Shown piece by piece: positions 38,729 to 48,308 of a DNA stretch of 64,000 nucleotides. The notes beneath the pieces were generated by a model, which saw only the letters and a program-made list of their open reading frames with translations, did not search any database and was not told the origin of the DNA. The stretch's first letter is position 1; each line of letters starts with the position of its first letter. The translations under genes were made by a program, and so were the position numbers. Source of the DNA: Microvirga zambiensis WSM3693 (GTDB taxonomy: Bacteria > Pseudomonadota > Alphaproteobacteria > Rhizobiales > Beijerinckiaceae); NCBI RefSeq assembly GCF_016735695.1, contig NZ_JAERQD010000017.1:1-64000 (forward strand). The letters are read 5' to 3'.

Positions 38729-39873
38729 ACTCCTCGGGGGCAACAGGGCAGCAATCCGAGCGGATCTTTCAGGACGAGCGCTTCATGCGCCTGGCGATCG
38801 CTCTTGGCTCGCGCCACCTCGGCCTGACTTGGCCGAACCCGTCCGTCGGTGCCGTGGTGGTGGACGAGAGCGGCGCGGCTCCGGTCGTCGTCGCACAGGG
38901 CATGACCCAGCCCGGCGGCAGGCCGCATGCGGAGCGCATGGCGCTGGAGGCGGCAGGTGAGCGCGCCAGGGGCGCTGCCCTCTATGTGACCCTCGAGCCC
39001 TGCGCCACACGCAGCAGCCGTGATCATGGCCCGTCCTGCACCGATCTCATCGTGGCGGCCGGTATCGGCCGGCTCGTGGTCAGCGTCGAGGATCCCAGCC
39101 CCCATGCGGCCGGGCAGGGACCGGAGCGTTTTCTTCGTGCCGGCATTCCGATGAGCGGCGGCTGCCTCGCCGAAGACGGCGCGCGGCTTCATCGCGGCCA
39201 CATCACCCGCGTCTCGAAGGGGCGGCCTGCGGTAACCGTCAAGCTCGCGCGCAGCACCGAGGGCTTCGCCAGTTCGCGCCAAGGGCCTCGGCTGATGCTC
39301 ACGGGCGAGGTGGCCAATGCGAGAGTCCACCTGATGCGCGCCCATGCGGACGCGATCATGGTCGGCGCCGGAACCGTGCTCGCCGACGATCCGCTGCTCA
39401 ACGTGCGCCTGGCCGGCCTGGAAGACCGCTCTCCGGTTCGCATCGTCGTCGATTCCCATCTGCGCACGCCTGCCGGGGCGCGTCTCGTCGCCGGTGCCCG
39501 CGAGGTCCCGACCTGGATCGTGACCACGATCGATGCGCCGGTCGAGCCGGAGCGGGCGCTCGTAGCACGGGGCGTCGAGGTGATGCGCGTTTCGGCGAAC
39601 GAGAGCGGACAGGTGAATCTCGACGAAGCGCTCCGGCTTCTCGGCACGCGCGGCATCACGACCGTGTTCTGCGAGGGCGGTCCCGCTCTGGCGGATGCGC
39701 TTGCCAATGCCGATCTCATCGACGAGCTGGTCCTGATCACCGGACGGTCCGCGCGCGGGCAGGGCGACATGCCCGCCCTCGGGCCGGCGCTGCAGGACCG
39801 CATGGATGCTCTCAATGTGCGGGCCGAAGAGCAGATCGGCCCCGATCTTTTCATGTTCTGGGAGAGACCCTGA
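38725..39873 (+). CDS. ribD: Bifunctional riboflavin deaminase/reductase RibD
   Basis: Deaminates and then reduces the pyrimidine intermediate in riboflavin synthesis; 382 residues. The deaminase zinc site is H68-A-E70 with C93 and C105. The two Cys are 12 residues apart ([15 protein letters not shown]) rather than nine as in the E. coli protein, a local insertion. The C-terminal reductase domain has [17 protein letters not shown]. Start ATG overlaps nrdR's stop by four bases, and its own stop overlaps ribE by one. Confidence 0.95.
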   Translation: MNSSGATGQQSERIFQDERFMRLAIALGSRHLGLTWPNPSVGAVVVDESGAAPVVVAQGMTQPGGRPHAERMALEAAGERARGAALYVTLEPCATRSSRDHGPSCTDLIVAAGIGRLVVSVEDPSPHAAGQGPERFLRAGIPMSGGCLAEDGARLHRGHITRVSKGRPAVTVKLARSTEGFASSRQGPRLMLTGEVANARVHLMRAHADAIMVGAGTVLADDPLLNVRLAGLEDRSPVRIVVDSHLRTPAGARLVAGAREVPTWIVTTIDAPVEPERALVARGVEVMRVSANESGQVNLDEALRLLGTRGITTVFCEGGPALADALANADLIDELVLITGRSARGQGDMPALGPALQDRMDALNVRAEEQIGPDLFMFWERP

Positions 39874-40508
39874 TGTTTACGGGTATCGTCACCGATGTCG
39901 GTGAGATTGCGACGGCGGAGGGCTCCCAGGGGACGCTCAAGCGGCTGCGCATCCATGCTTCCTACGACCCCGCCGGCATCGCGCTCGGCGCGTCCATCGC
40001 CTGCGGCGGGCCTTGCCTCACCGTCGTCGCCGTCGGTCCGCGGGAGGGCGGCTGCTGGTTCGACGTCGACGCCGCCGCCGAAACCCTGGAGCGGACCACG
40101 GTCGGCGATTGGAAGGCAGGCACGAAGATCAATCTCGAGCGCTCGCTCAAGATCGGCGACGAGCTCGGCGGGCATATCGTGACCGGGCACGTGGACGGCA
40201 TCGCCACCATCGTCGCCAAGGAGGCGATCACGGCCGGCGACGACCCATGGGGCCCGACCGCCCGTTTCGTCCTCAAGGCGCCCCAGGCCCTGGCGCAGTT
40301 CATCGCCGAGAAGGGCTCCGTCTGCCTCGACGGCACCTCGCTCACCGTGAATTCGGTCAACGACGACATGTTCTCCGTGCTGATCATCCCGCACACGTTG
40401 TCCGTCACCACCTGGGGTGAGCGGCAGGTCGGCGACAAGCTCAACCTCGAAGTCGATCTCATGGCCCGCTACGCCGCGCGGCTTGCGGATGCGCGCCGGG
40501 GGGAGTAG
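39873..40508 (+). CDS. ribE: Riboflavin synthase alpha subunit
   Basis: Converts two 6,7-dimethyl-8-ribityllumazine molecules to riboflavin; 211 residues, two homologous barrels. [12 protein letters not shown] opens the first; LGGHIVTGHVDGIATI opens the second. SLTVNSV-type loops are in place (DGTSLTVNSVNDDMFSV). The ATG shares a base with the ribD stop. A family B palindrome of 108 bases then separates it from ribH. Confidence 0.96.
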   Translation: MFTGIVTDVGEIATAEGSQGTLKRLRIHASYDPAGIALGASIACGGPCLTVVAVGPREGGCWFDVDAAAETLERTTVGDWKAGTKINLERSLKIGDELGGHIVTGHVDGIATIVAKEAITAGDDPWGPTARFVLKAPQALAQFIAEKGSVCLDGTSLTVNSVNDDMFSVLIIPHTLSVTTWGERQVGDKLNLEVDLMARYAARLADARRGE

Positions 40509-40533
40509 GGACTTTCAACTTTCCTCAACAAAG

Positions 40534-40641
40534 CCCTCATCCTGAGGAGGACCGTAAGGTCCGTCTCGAAGGACGAGGGCGTTTCCAGTGCTCTCTGGAA
40601 CCTCCTTCGAGACGCCGCTGCGCGGCTCCTCAGGATGAGGG
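40534..40641. repeat. Dispersed palindromic element, family B (in the ribE-ribH gap)
   Basis: Begins CCCTCATCCTGAGGAGG and ends GGCTCCTCAGGATGAGGG, with CGTCTCGAAGGA and TTCGAGACG inner arms. Can fold as one long hairpin. It sits between ribE and ribH, genes of the same pathway on the same strand, so it may act as an attenuator or stabiliser of part of the transcript. Confidence 0.85.
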
Positions 40642-40670
40642 CGGAGGCATTTTGAATCAGAACGGTCCCC

Positions 40671-41159
40671 ATGGTCGCGCCTTCCGATAAGCCCAAAACT
40701 CCCCGTCCGCCGGTTCCCGGCGCCCGCATCCTGGTCGTCGAGGCCCGGTTCTACGACGATATCGCCGATGAGCTCCTGCGCGGCGTTCGGGCCGCCGTCG
40801 AGGCGGCGCAGGCCAGCATGGACGTGCTGACCCTCGACGGTGCGCTCGAAATCCCCGGCACTATCGCAATTGCGCTCGATGCGGCCGAGAAGGCGGGCAA
40901 GCCCTACGATGCCGTCGTCGCGCTCGGCTGCGTGATCCGCGGCGAGACGGGCCATTACGACATCGTCGCCGGCGAGAGCGCCCGCGCCCTCATGGACCTG
41001 TCGATCGCGCGTCGCATTCCGCTGGCCAACGGCATCCTCACCGTCGAGAACGACGAGCAGGCCTGGACCCGCGCGCGCGTGAATGAATTGAATAAGGGCG
41101 GGGGCGCGGTGGAAGCGGCGCTCGCCGTTTTGCGCATCAAACAGAAGCTGGAGGCCTGA
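40671..41159 (+). CDS. ribH: 6,7-dimethyl-8-ribityllumazine synthase
   Basis: Makes the lumazine precursor of riboflavin; 162 residues, subunit of a large capsid-like or pentameric assembly. The motif [17 protein letters not shown] with the active His95 is intact, as is [19 protein letters not shown] at the start. ATG at 40671. Its stop is two bases before the nusB ATG. Confidence 0.97.
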   Translation: MVAPSDKPKTPRPPVPGARILVVEARFYDDIADELLRGVRAAVEAAQASMDVLTLDGALEIPGTIAIALDAAEKAGKPYDAVVALGCVIRGETGHYDIVAGESARALMDLSIARRIPLANGILTVENDEQAWTRARVNELNKGGGAVEAALAVLRIKQKLEA

Positions 41160-41161
41160 TC

Positions 41162-41644
41162 ATGACGAAGCCAGCAGAGCGCTCGGCCGCTCGTCTCGCT
41201 GCCGTCCAGGCTCTCTACCAGATGGACATTTCCGGCAAGAGCGTCCTCGACGCGCTCGCCGAGTTCGAGACCTTCTGGATCGGCCGCGAGGTCGAGGGCA
41301 TCGCGTTCCAACCCTCGGACAACACCTTCTTCCGCGATATCCTCTCGGGCGTGGTCAAGAACCAGCGCGAGATCGACGTGAAGATCGACAACGCGCTCGC
41401 GACCGACTGGCCGCTGAAGCGCGTCGAGGCGGTTTTGCGCGCCATCCTGCGCGCCGGCGGCTACGAGCTGATGTTCCGAAAGGACGTGCCCGCCCGCGTC
41501 GTGATCACCGAATATGTGGATGTCACCCACGGTTTCTACGGCGACGACGAGCCCGGTCTCGTCAACGCCGTCCTCGACAAGCTCGCCCGGGAGGTCCGTC
41601 CGGGTGAGCTGGAGAAGAAATCAGCCGGGCAGGGCAAGCGGTAA
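41162..41644 (+). CDS. nusB: Transcription antitermination factor NusB
   Basis: RNA-binding factor that with NusE/S10 suppresses termination at rRNA operons; 160 residues, all-alpha. The opening ERSAARLAAVQALYQMDISG and the closing DKLAREVRPGE are typical. The gene sits two bases after ribH, a frequent association. A repeat-rich gap follows. Confidence 0.97.
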   Translation: MTKPAERSAARLAAVQALYQMDISGKSVLDALAEFETFWIGREVEGIAFQPSDNTFFRDILSGVVKNQREIDVKIDNALATDWPLKRVEAVLRAILRAGGYELMFRKDVPARVVITEYVDVTHGFYGDDEPGLVNAVLDKLAREVRPGELEKKSAGQGKR

Positions 41645-41659
41645 GACAATCGCGGTAGT

Positions 41660-41945
41660 CGAGATCTCTCGCCCCTGTGGGGAGGAGTTGGAGGAGAGGG
41701 TGTGAGCGCTGCGCTTTTCCAGTTCAGCAATGAGGCTCCCGCAGCTACACCTCTCCCCGGTGGGGAGAGGTCGAGCGAAAGCGAGGGTGAGGGGGCACAG
41801 GTTTATCCGGAGAGGGCGCAACCCCTCACCCGCGCCTCCGGCGCGACCTCTCCCTCAAGGAGAGGTGAGACAGCGCCACATCCTCATGCTCTAGTGCTCG
41901 TACCCCCGCGCTCGATCCCTCACCACAAGGGAGAGGGTGGGAGCA
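41660..41945. repeat. Cluster of C/T-rich palindromic arms before thiL
   Basis: Several related arm pairs of CTCTCCCC / GGGGAGAG type recur: near 41751-41769 (CCTCTCCCCGGTGGGGAGAGG), 41825-41868 (CCTCACCCGCG...CTCTCCCTCAAGGAGAGG) and 41917-41940. They resemble a degenerate, spread-out version of family C. The 305 bases 41645-41949 hold no gene I can support. The last arm provides the GGTGGGAG ribosome site of thiL. Confidence 0.7.
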
Positions 41946-41949
41946 GCGC

Positions 41950-42942
41950 TTGTCCATGAAGGTGCAAAGACCCTCCGAAGACAGCCTGATCGCCCGCTTC
42001 TTCGCGCCCATCGCCGGCGAGGGCGGTCTCGGACTCAAGGACGATGCGGCCCGCCTCACCCCCAAACCAGGCCACGACCTCGTCCTCACCGTCGATGCGC
42101 TGGTCGAGGGCATCCACTTCCTGCCCGAAGACGCTCCAGGCTCCGTCGCCCGGAAAGCGCTGGGCGTGAACGTCTCTGACCTCGCCGCGAAGGGCGCCGA
42201 TCCGGCCGGCTTCCTGCTGAGCCTCGCCTTGCCCGAGACCTGGACCGAAGGCTGGCTCGCCGATTTCGCCGCCGGCCTCGGCGAGGCGGCGCGGGATTTC
42301 GCCTGTCCGCTCCTCGGCGGCGACACCGTCAAGACGAAGGGGCCGCTGACGCTCTCGGTCACTGCCGTCGGCGAGGTACCGACGGGCCGCATGGTCCTGC
42401 GCACCACCGCCCAGGCCTGCGATCTGATCTGCGTCACCGGCACCATCGGCGACGCGGCGCTCGGCCTGAAGCTACGAAACGACCCGGCCTGGGCGCAGGG
42501 CCTTTCGCCGGCAGACCGAGCGCATCTCGCCGACCGCTATCTCCACCCGAGGCCCCGTCACCGGCTTGCAGAAGCGCTGCGAAATCACGCCAGCGCCGCC
42601 ATGGACGTCTCCGATGGCCTCGCCGGCGATCTCGCCAAGATGATGCGGGGGAGCGGCGTCACGGCGCAGATCGAGGCCGATCGGATTCCGCTCTCGGCGG
42701 CGGCGGTCGAGGCGGTTCGAGCCTCGCCGGACCTTCTGGACCTGGTCCTGACGGGCGGCGACGATTACGAGATTATCTGTTCCGTGCCGGAAAAGAACCT
42801 CGACAGATTTCGCGAACAGGCCGATAGCGTCGGCATCCCCCTGTCCGTCATCGGTCGAGTCGTCGAAGGGCACGACTTGCCCGTCTTTCGGATGAACGGT
42901 CGCGAAAGACGCTTCGATGTCGGCTCCTACCAGCATTTCTGA
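41950..42942 (+). CDS. thiL: Thiamine-monophosphate kinase
   Basis: ATP-dependent kinase making thiamine diphosphate; 330 residues. The nucleotide motif DDAA (LKDDAARLT), SDLAAKGADP and GGDTVKTKGPLTLS match ThiL, as do MDVSDGLAGDL and TGGDDYEII late in the protein. Start is TTG at 41950, six bases after GTGGGAG; the ATG at 41956 is the alternative. No TPP riboswitch is seen. The stop lies 26 bases inside the MFS gene. Confidence 0.93.
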   Translation: MSMKVQRPSEDSLIARFFAPIAGEGGLGLKDDAARLTPKPGHDLVLTVDALVEGIHFLPEDAPGSVARKALGVNVSDLAAKGADPAGFLLSLALPETWTEGWLADFAAGLGEAARDFACPLLGGDTVKTKGPLTLSVTAVGEVPTGRMVLRTTAQACDLICVTGTIGDAALGLKLRNDPAWAQGLSPADRAHLADRYLHPRPRHRLAEALRNHASAAMDVSDGLAGDLAKMMRGSGVTAQIEADRIPLSAAAVEAVRASPDLLDLVLTGGDDYEIICSVPEKNLDRFREQADSVGIPLSVIGRVVEGHDLPVFRMNGRERRFDVGSYQHF

Positions 42943-44149
42943 TACCTCGTTCCAGCCATCTGCCAGCAACGACGCGGTCGCCAGGCACAACGCCGTGGTT
43001 CTCGCTGCCGCCATGGCGCTCGGCGGCTCGAGCCCCGCCATCGTCGTCTCTCTCGGTGGCCTGGTGGGGCAGGCTCTCGCGACCAACAAGGAACTGGCGA
43101 CGCTCCCGGTCAGCCTGCTGAATCTCGGCCTCGCCCTCGGCACCGTTCCGGCCGCCATGCTGATGCGCAAGGCAGGGCGGCGCATCGGCTATATGGTCGG
43201 AGCCGGGATCGGCCTTTCAGGGGGCTGCCTTGCAGCCTTCGGGATCGCCTCCTACAGCTTCGTTCTCTTTTGCCTCGGCACCCTGATCATCGGCAGCTAT
43301 GGCTCCTTCAACCAGAGCTACCGCTTCGCCGCGACGGATTCAGCCTCCAACGCCTTCAAGGCGAAGGCAATTTCCTGGGTGATGACCGGGGGGCTGGTGG
43401 CCGGAATCATTGGACCTCAGACCGTGATCTGGACCCGGGATGCCGTGCCGGCGGCCCCCTTCGCCGGTGCCTTCCTCGGGCAGGCGACACTCGCCTTCCT
43501 GTCGATGATCGTGGTTTCATTCCTGAGACCAGCCCCAGTCAGCGTGGCCTCGACGAGCTGCGGCGGAAGGCCGCTTGGCCAGATCCTCCGGCAGCCCCGC
43601 TTCATCGTTGCGGCCGTCACCGGGTTGGTCTCGTACAGCCTCATGACCTTCATGATGACGGCGGCGCCTCTGGCGATGATCGGCTGCGGCCATCCGGTGG
43701 GCGCAGCGGCGCTGGGAATTCAATGGCATATCCTCGCCATGTTCGGCCCAAGCTTCTTCACCGGACGCCTGATCTCCCGGTACGGCAAGGCACGTGTAAC
43801 GGCGACCGGCCTTGTGCTGATCGCCCTCTCCGCGATCGTCGGCCTGTCGGGAATCACCATCGCTCATTTCTGGATCTCGCTGGTGCTTCTCGGGCTCGGC
43901 TGGAACCTCGGCTTCATCGGCGCGACCGCCATGGTGACCGACTGCTACCGCCCGGAAGAGCGCGCCAAGGTCCAGGCGGCGAATGACTTTCTGATCTTCG
44001 GTTCGGTCGCCCTGGCCTCGTTTTCCTCGGGAAAGCTCCTGAATGCGGGCGGCTGGGAAACCGTGACCTGGATGGTCTTCCCGCCCGTCCTGGTCGCGCT
44101 AGTTCTGCTAGCGTGGCAGCAGAGGACCAAGGGGATCGTACCCGCTTAA
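42917..44149 (+). CDS. Major facilitator superfamily transporter
   Basis: Inner-membrane transporter of 410 residues with about 12 hydrophobic segments (SPAIVVSLGGLVGQALA, LNLGLALGTVPAAMLMRKAGRR, and so on). The MFS motif A-like loop between segments 2 and 3 reads MRKAGRRIGYMVG. The ATG (42917) lies 26 bases inside thiL, so translation may be coupled. A hairpin and hppA follow. Substrate not known; proximity to thiL alone does not make it a thiamine transporter. Confidence 0.86.
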   Translation: MSAPTSISDTSFQPSASNDAVARHNAVVLAAAMALGGSSPAIVVSLGGLVGQALATNKELATLPVSLLNLGLALGTVPAAMLMRKAGRRIGYMVGAGIGLSGGCLAAFGIASYSFVLFCLGTLIIGSYGSFNQSYRFAATDSASNAFKAKAISWVMTGGLVAGIIGPQTVIWTRDAVPAAPFAGAFLGQATLAFLSMIVVSFLRPAPVSVASTSCGGRPLGQILRQPRFIVAAVTGLVSYSLMTFMMTAAPLAMIGCGHPVGAAALGIQWHILAMFGPSFFTGRLISRYGKARVTATGLVLIALSAIVGLSGITIAHFWISLVLLGLGWNLGFIGATAMVTDCYRPEERAKVQAANDFLIFGSVALASFSSGKLLNAGGWETVTWMVFPPVLVALVLLAWQQRTKGIVPA

Positions 44150-44245
44150 AGTATTAAGGCCTTCCTGTGAGTTTGGCCTGGGGGATGATTGCGAACTGCC
44201 TAGTTTTTTGCCACCAAATATGACGTTCGCTGGAGGGTAGGGCCG

Positions 44246-44270
44246 ATCAAGGCTGGGAAACAGCCTTGAT
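44246..44270 (+). promoter_or_regulatory. Perfect hairpin in the hppA leader
   Basis: ATCAAGGCTG (44246-44255) and CAGCCTTGAT (44261-44270) make a perfect 10-bp stem around GGAAA. The stem lies 38 bases ahead of the hppA ATG. It may be an end-of-transcript structure for the MFS gene or a leader element of hppA. The run CTTTCTGCTTTCCC follows, too mixed for a good T-tract. Confidence 0.6.
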
Positions 44271-44307
44271 GAGCGGCTTTCTGCTTTCCCATAACAAGGA
44301 TGGCATG

Positions 44308-46431
44308 ATGGCACTTACCCTAATTATCCTGGGCGGCCTTCTTTCGATCGCCTATGGCTTCTGGGCCATTAGCGACGTGATGAAGCGGGACGCCGGTTCT
44401 CAGCGCATGCAGGAAATCGCAGGGGCGATTGCCGAAGGCGCGAAGGCCTATCTCCGCAGGCAATATTTCACGATCTCGATTGTCGGTGTCGTTCTCTTTG
44501 TCGTCATCGCCTATTTCCTCGGCCTCCGGGTCGCCATCGGTTTCGCCATCGGCGCGGTCCTTTCCGGCGTTGCCGGCTTCATCGGCATGAACGTGTCGGT
44601 CCGGGCCAATGTTCGTACCGCCCAGGCCGCCACCCAATCCCTCGGCGGCGGCCTCGACGTCGCCTTCAAGGCCGGCGCGGTCACCGGCATGCTGGTGGCG
44701 GGCCTCGCCCTTCTCGGCGTGTCGCTCTATTACGGCTATCTCACCCGCATCGGCGGCCTGGCATCCTCCGACCGCGTGGTCATCGACAGCCTCGTGGCCC
44801 TCGGCTTCGGCGCTTCGCTGATCTCGATCTTCGCCCGTCTCGGCGGCGGCATCTTCACCAAGGGGGCCGACGTGGGCGGCGATCTCGTCGGCAAGGTCGA
44901 GGCCGGTATTCCGGAAGACGACCCGCGCAACCCGGCCACCATCGCCGACAACGTAGGCGACAATGTCGGCGACTGCGCCGGCATGGCGGCCGACCTTTTC
45001 GAGACCTACGCGGTGACGATCGTTGCCACCATGGTGCTCGCAGCGATCTTCTTCGCCGGTCAGGCTACCCTCACCACCATGATGATGTATCCGCTCGCCA
45101 TCGGCGCCGCCTGCATCGTCACATCGATCATCGGCACCTTCTTCGTGAAGCTCGGGCAGAACGAGTCCATCATGGGCGCGCTCTACAAGGGTCTGATCGT
45201 GACGGGCGTTCTCTCGGCCGTCGCCATCGGTCTCGTGACATGGCAGATGATCGGCTTCGGGCCGGTCGCCGGCGCCCAGTTCACGGGCCAGGCCCTGTTC
45301 TGGTGCGCGGTCATCGGCCTTGCGGTGACGGCGCTGATCGTGGTGATCACCGAGTTCTACACCGGCGTCGGGTTCCGCCCCGTGCGATCCATCGCCCAGT
45401 CCTCCGTGACGGGCCACGGCACGAACGTGATCCAGGGCCTCGCGGTTTCACTGGAATCCACCGCGCTGCCGACCGTCGTCATCATCGCGGGCATCATCGT
45501 CGCCTTCAAGCTCGCCGGCCTCTTCGGCATCGCCATCGCCGTGACGGCCATGCTGGGTGTCGCGGGCATGATCGTGGCGCTCGATGCCTTCGGCCCGGTG
45601 ACGGATAATGCCGGTGGCATCGCGGAGATGGCCGGCCTTCCCAAGGAGGTCCGCAAGTCGACTGATGCCCTCGACGCGGTCGGAAACACCACGAAGGCCG
45701 TGACGAAGGGTTACGCCATCGGCTCCGCCGGTCTCGGTGCCCTGGTGCTGTTCGCAGCCTATACCTCGGACCTGAACTACTTCACCCAGAACGCGGCGCA
45801 ATATCCGTACTTCCAGGGTGTGGCGCCGAATTTCTCGCTGACAAATCCCTATGTGGTGGTCGGCCTGCTGTTCGGCGGTCTCATCCCGTTCCTCTTCGGC
45901 GGCATCGCCATGACGGCGGTGGGCCGTGCGGCGGGGTCGGTGGTTGAGGAAGTGCGCCGGCAGTTCCGCGAGCGTCCGGGCATCATGGCCGGCACGGACC
46001 GTCCCGATTACGGCCGCGCGGTCGACATGCTGACCCGCGCCGCGATCAAGGAAATGATCGTTCCTTCGCTGCTGCCGGTGCTGGCGCCGATCGTGACCTA
46101 CTTCGTGGTCTATTGGGTGGCCGGCAAATCCGAGGCTTTCTCGGCCGTGGGCGCCATGCTGCTCGGCGTGATCGTCACGGGCCTGTTCGTCGCCATCTCG
46201 ATGACCTCGGGCGGCGGCGCCTGGGACAATGCGAAGAAGTCCTTCGAGGACGGCTTCACGGATGCCTCCGGCACGACCCACCACAAGGGTTCGGAAGCCC
46301 ACAAGGCCTCCGTGACCGGCGATACCGTCGGCGATCCCTACAAGGACACGGCAGGCCCTGCCGTGAATCCGGCGATCAAGATCACCAACATCATCGCGCT
46401 TCTGCTTCTGGCGATTCTGGCCCATTCATAG
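44308..46431 (+). CDS. hppA: Membrane-bound H+-translocating pyrophosphatase, K+-independent type
   Basis: Pumps protons across the membrane using pyrophosphate; 707 residues, about 16 hydrophobic segments. Pyrophosphate-site motifs are intact ([40 protein letters not shown]). [19 protein letters not shown] carries Lys and Thr where the K+-dependent type has Ala and Gly, so this is the K+-independent type. Start: ATG at 44308 fits the AAGGA site best; 44305 and an upstream TTG are alternatives. Stand-alone, with a strong terminator after it. Confidence 0.95.
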   Translation: MALTLIILGGLLSIAYGFWAISDVMKRDAGSQRMQEIAGAIAEGAKAYLRRQYFTISIVGVVLFVVIAYFLGLRVAIGFAIGAVLSGVAGFIGMNVSVRANVRTAQAATQSLGGGLDVAFKAGAVTGMLVAGLALLGVSLYYGYLTRIGGLASSDRVVIDSLVALGFGASLISIFARLGGGIFTKGADVGGDLVGKVEAGIPEDDPRNPATIADNVGDNVGDCAGMAADLFETYAVTIVATMVLAAIFFAGQATLTTMMMYPLAIGAACIVTSIIGTFFVKLGQNESIMGALYKGLIVTGVLSAVAIGLVTWQMIGFGPVAGAQFTGQALFWCAVIGLAVTALIVVITEFYTGVGFRPVRSIAQSSVTGHGTNVIQGLAVSLESTALPTVVIIAGIIVAFKLAGLFGIAIAVTAMLGVAGMIVALDAFGPVTDNAGGIAEMAGLPKEVRKSTDALDAVGNTTKAVTKGYAIGSAGLGALVLFAAYTSDLNYFTQNAAQYPYFQGVAPNFSLTNPYVVVGLLFGGLIPFLFGGIAMTAVGRAAGSVVEEVRRQFRERPGIMAGTDRPDYGRAVDMLTRAAIKEMIVPSLLPVLAPIVTYFVVYWVAGKSEAFSAVGAMLLGVIVTGLFVAISMTSGGGAWDNAKKSFEDGFTDASGTTHHKGSEAHKASVTGDTVGDPYKDTAGPAVNPAIKITNIIALLLLAILAHS

Positions 46432-46454
46432 GGGCGGCAGCTCAGAGCAATCCG

Positions 46455-46481
46455 AACCCGCGGCGAAAGCCGCGGGTTTTT
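46455..46481 (+). terminator. Rho-independent terminator of hppA
   Basis: AACCCGCGGC, loop GAAA, GCCGCGGGTT, then TTTTT (46455-46481). A 10-bp GC-rich stem with a GNRA loop and T-run 24 bases after the hppA stop, an excellent match to an intrinsic terminator. Confidence 0.92.
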
Positions 46482-46504
46482 CGTTGGTGCGATGACTTGA
46501 AAGA

Positions 46505-46535
46505 AAAATGGCCGGGGCAGGCCCGGCCATTTTTG
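46505..46535. terminator. Bidirectional terminator between hppA and bamE
   Basis: AAAAATGGCCGGG and CCCGGCCATTTTT form a perfect 13-bp stem with flanking A and T runs. It can end transcription from either side and mainly serves the minus-strand bamE, whose stop is at 46555. Confidence 0.9.
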
Positions 46536-46554
46536 AATTCAGTCAGCGGATCGA

Positions 46555-47010
46555 TCAGCTGAACGGATTGAAGCTCGTCACGCCCTTGAAAATCTGGCCG
46601 ATGAAGCTGGATTCCTCACCGCCGGCCGGCGTGGTGCGGCTGATGAAGTCGAAGACCTTGCCGTCCTGCAGGCCGTAGAGCGCCACGCGCTCCACCCTGA
46701 GGCCCGGGTCGAAATAGACGGCGGTGACCTGCTGGTCCACCACCTGCTCGCCCATGAACTGAAGCGTGCGGCGGGACTTCTGGCTGATGTAGTACCAGTT
46801 GCGATTACCGACCGTGGATACGGTGGAAGGCGTACCGAGGGTCTGCAGGACCTGGTCGGCGCTCATGCCCTTCTTGACCTGAGCGATGGCCCGCTCATCT
46901 ACGACATAGCCGCGACGGAACTCCTCGCCCACGCCGTTGCAGGCCGCGACGGACGAGGCGAGAGCGGCGGCGGACGCCAGGCGCACCAAGAGGCTTTGAT
47001 ATCGACGCAT
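46555..47010 (-). CDS. bamE: Outer-membrane assembly lipoprotein BamE
   Basis: Lipoprotein of the BAM complex that inserts outer-membrane proteins; 151 residues. A signal peptide ends VAAC, giving a lipidated Cys24. The SmpA/OmlA domain starts around VKKGMSADQVLQTLGTPST. Start ATG at 47008-47010. The gene is single on the minus strand and diverges from the chaperone gene. Confidence 0.9.
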   Translation of the reverse strand: MRRYQSLLVRLASAAALASSVAACNGVGEEFRRGYVVDERAIAQVKKGMSADQVLQTLGTPSTVSTVGNRNWYYISQKSRRTLQFMGEQVVDQQVTAVYFDPGLRVERVALYGLQDGKVFDFISRTTPAGGEESSFIGQIFKGVTSFNPFS

Positions 47011-47112
47011 CGTACGGTTCTTCCAGAAATGCGGCGCTGACGAGCTTGCGCCTTTCGATGGTGATGGCGTAACCCGAGGCTACGATTTTGACAAGCTTGG
47101 AAGGGCAGAGCT

Positions 47113-47658
47113 TTGATCTTCAGTCTCTTCCGCAAGGATCCCCGCCGCGTCGCCATCGCGTCTCTCTATAAGAGAATCGCCACTGCGTCGCGTGCCCCCG
47201 GTCTCTATGCGGTCCTCGGCGTTCCCGATACCCTGGAAGGGCGTTTCGAAGCCCTTTCCCTGCATATGGTCCTGGCACTGCGGGCGCTGCGCGAACTGCC
47301 GGCACCCGCCGATGAGGTCGCCAAGGACCTGACTGACGCTTTCTTCCGGGACATGGATGCGTCCTTACGGGAGATGGGGGTGGGCGATACGGTGGTGCCG
47401 AAGCGGATGAAGAAGATCGCAGAGTCCTTCTACGGCCGTGCTCACGCCTATGACGGGCCGCTTAACGGCCAGGATGAAGCCGAGCTTGCTGTTGCTCTCG
47501 GCCGCAATGTCTATGGCGGCGAGGCACCCGCCACATCCCTGGCGCGTTATGCTTTCGCAGCCGCTCAAGGCTTCCGGACGGGCGATCTGGACAGCCTGCT
47601 GACGGCCGGGCCAACATTCCCCGATCCCGAGACCTTTGCGCAAGGAGGCACCCGATGA
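47113..47658 (+). CDS. Ubiquinol-cytochrome c chaperone family protein
   Basis: 181-residue soluble protein of the CBP3 / ubiquinol-cytochrome c chaperone family, which helps cytochrome b assembly for complex III. Typical core: YGRAHAYDGPLNGQDEAELA and FRDMDASLREMGVGD, with VPKRMKKIAESFYGRAHAY. The start is TTG at 47113 (no earlier in-frame ATG, AAGGGCAGAG ahead). The stop overlaps the DUF177 gene by four bases, so the two are co-translated. Confidence 0.88.
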   Translation: MIFSLFRKDPRRVAIASLYKRIATASRAPGLYAVLGVPDTLEGRFEALSLHMVLALRALRELPAPADEVAKDLTDAFFRDMDASLREMGVGDTVVPKRMKKIAESFYGRAHAYDGPLNGQDEAELAVALGRNVYGGEAPATSLARYAFAAAQGFRTGDLDSLLTAGPTFPDPETFAQGGTR

Positions 47659-48170
47659 CCCCCGAAACCGTAGGCCCCTTGTCGCGGCTCGTCGACGTGG
47701 GAAGAGTTCCCCCGCGTGGGCAGGAGGTGCAGATCGTCGCAACGCCGGAGGAATGTGCCGCTCTCGCCAGGGATTTCGGTCTTCCCGCCATTCAGGCTCT
47801 TTCCGGCGATTACCAGCTCAAGACCTCGGCCAAGGGCATCAATGTCACAGGGCTGGTCAAGGCGTCGATCACCCAGATCTGCGTCATGACCCTGGAACCC
47901 TTCGATTCCCTCATCGAGGAGGAGGTCGAGGTGGATTTCGCCGAACCCTCCGGCATGCCCGCCGAGTCTCCGACCGACATCAACGAATACGATCCGCCCG
48001 ACGAGATCGTAAACGGCCAGATCGACCTGGGGGCTCTGACGTCCGAATTCCTGGCCCTCGGGCTCGATCCCTATCCCCGCAAGCCGGGCATCGACTTCAG
48101 CTATCAGGAACCCTCGGACGAGAAGGACTCGCCCTTTGCAGCCCTGGGCAAGCTGAAGGGGACCGAATAA
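47655..48170 (+). CDS. DUF177 (YceD-like) protein
   Basis: 171-residue protein of DUF177, the YceD family linked to 23S rRNA accumulation in other organisms. A central ITQICVMTLEPFDSLIEEEV with a conserved Cys and the late LDPYPRKPGIDF are characteristic. It starts inside the previous gene. In many bacteria rpmF follows at this spot, but here plsX does, with 138 empty bases between. Confidence 0.85.
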   Translation: MTPETVGPLSRLVDVGRVPPRGQEVQIVATPEECAALARDFGLPAIQALSGDYQLKTSAKGINVTGLVKASITQICVMTLEPFDSLIEEEVEVDFAEPSGMPAESPTDINEYDPPDEIVNGQIDLGALTSEFLALGLDPYPRKPGIDFSYQEPSDEKDSPFAALGKLKGTE

Positions 48171-48308
48171 GGCTGGCGGGGGCGGCCCATAGGGCATATG
48201 TGAGGCATGCGGAGGCGGATTCCGGGGCCATAGAATTCAGTTGCGGAGCCTTCGCAAACCGCTATTTTCCGCCCCCGTTGAATGACTTAAAAGAAAGAAC
48301 AATCGTTC

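Noticed and set aside
41645..41949. TPP riboswitch ahead of thiL
   Set aside because: No CTGAGA-type thi-box core is present; the region is made of C/T-rich palindromic arms.
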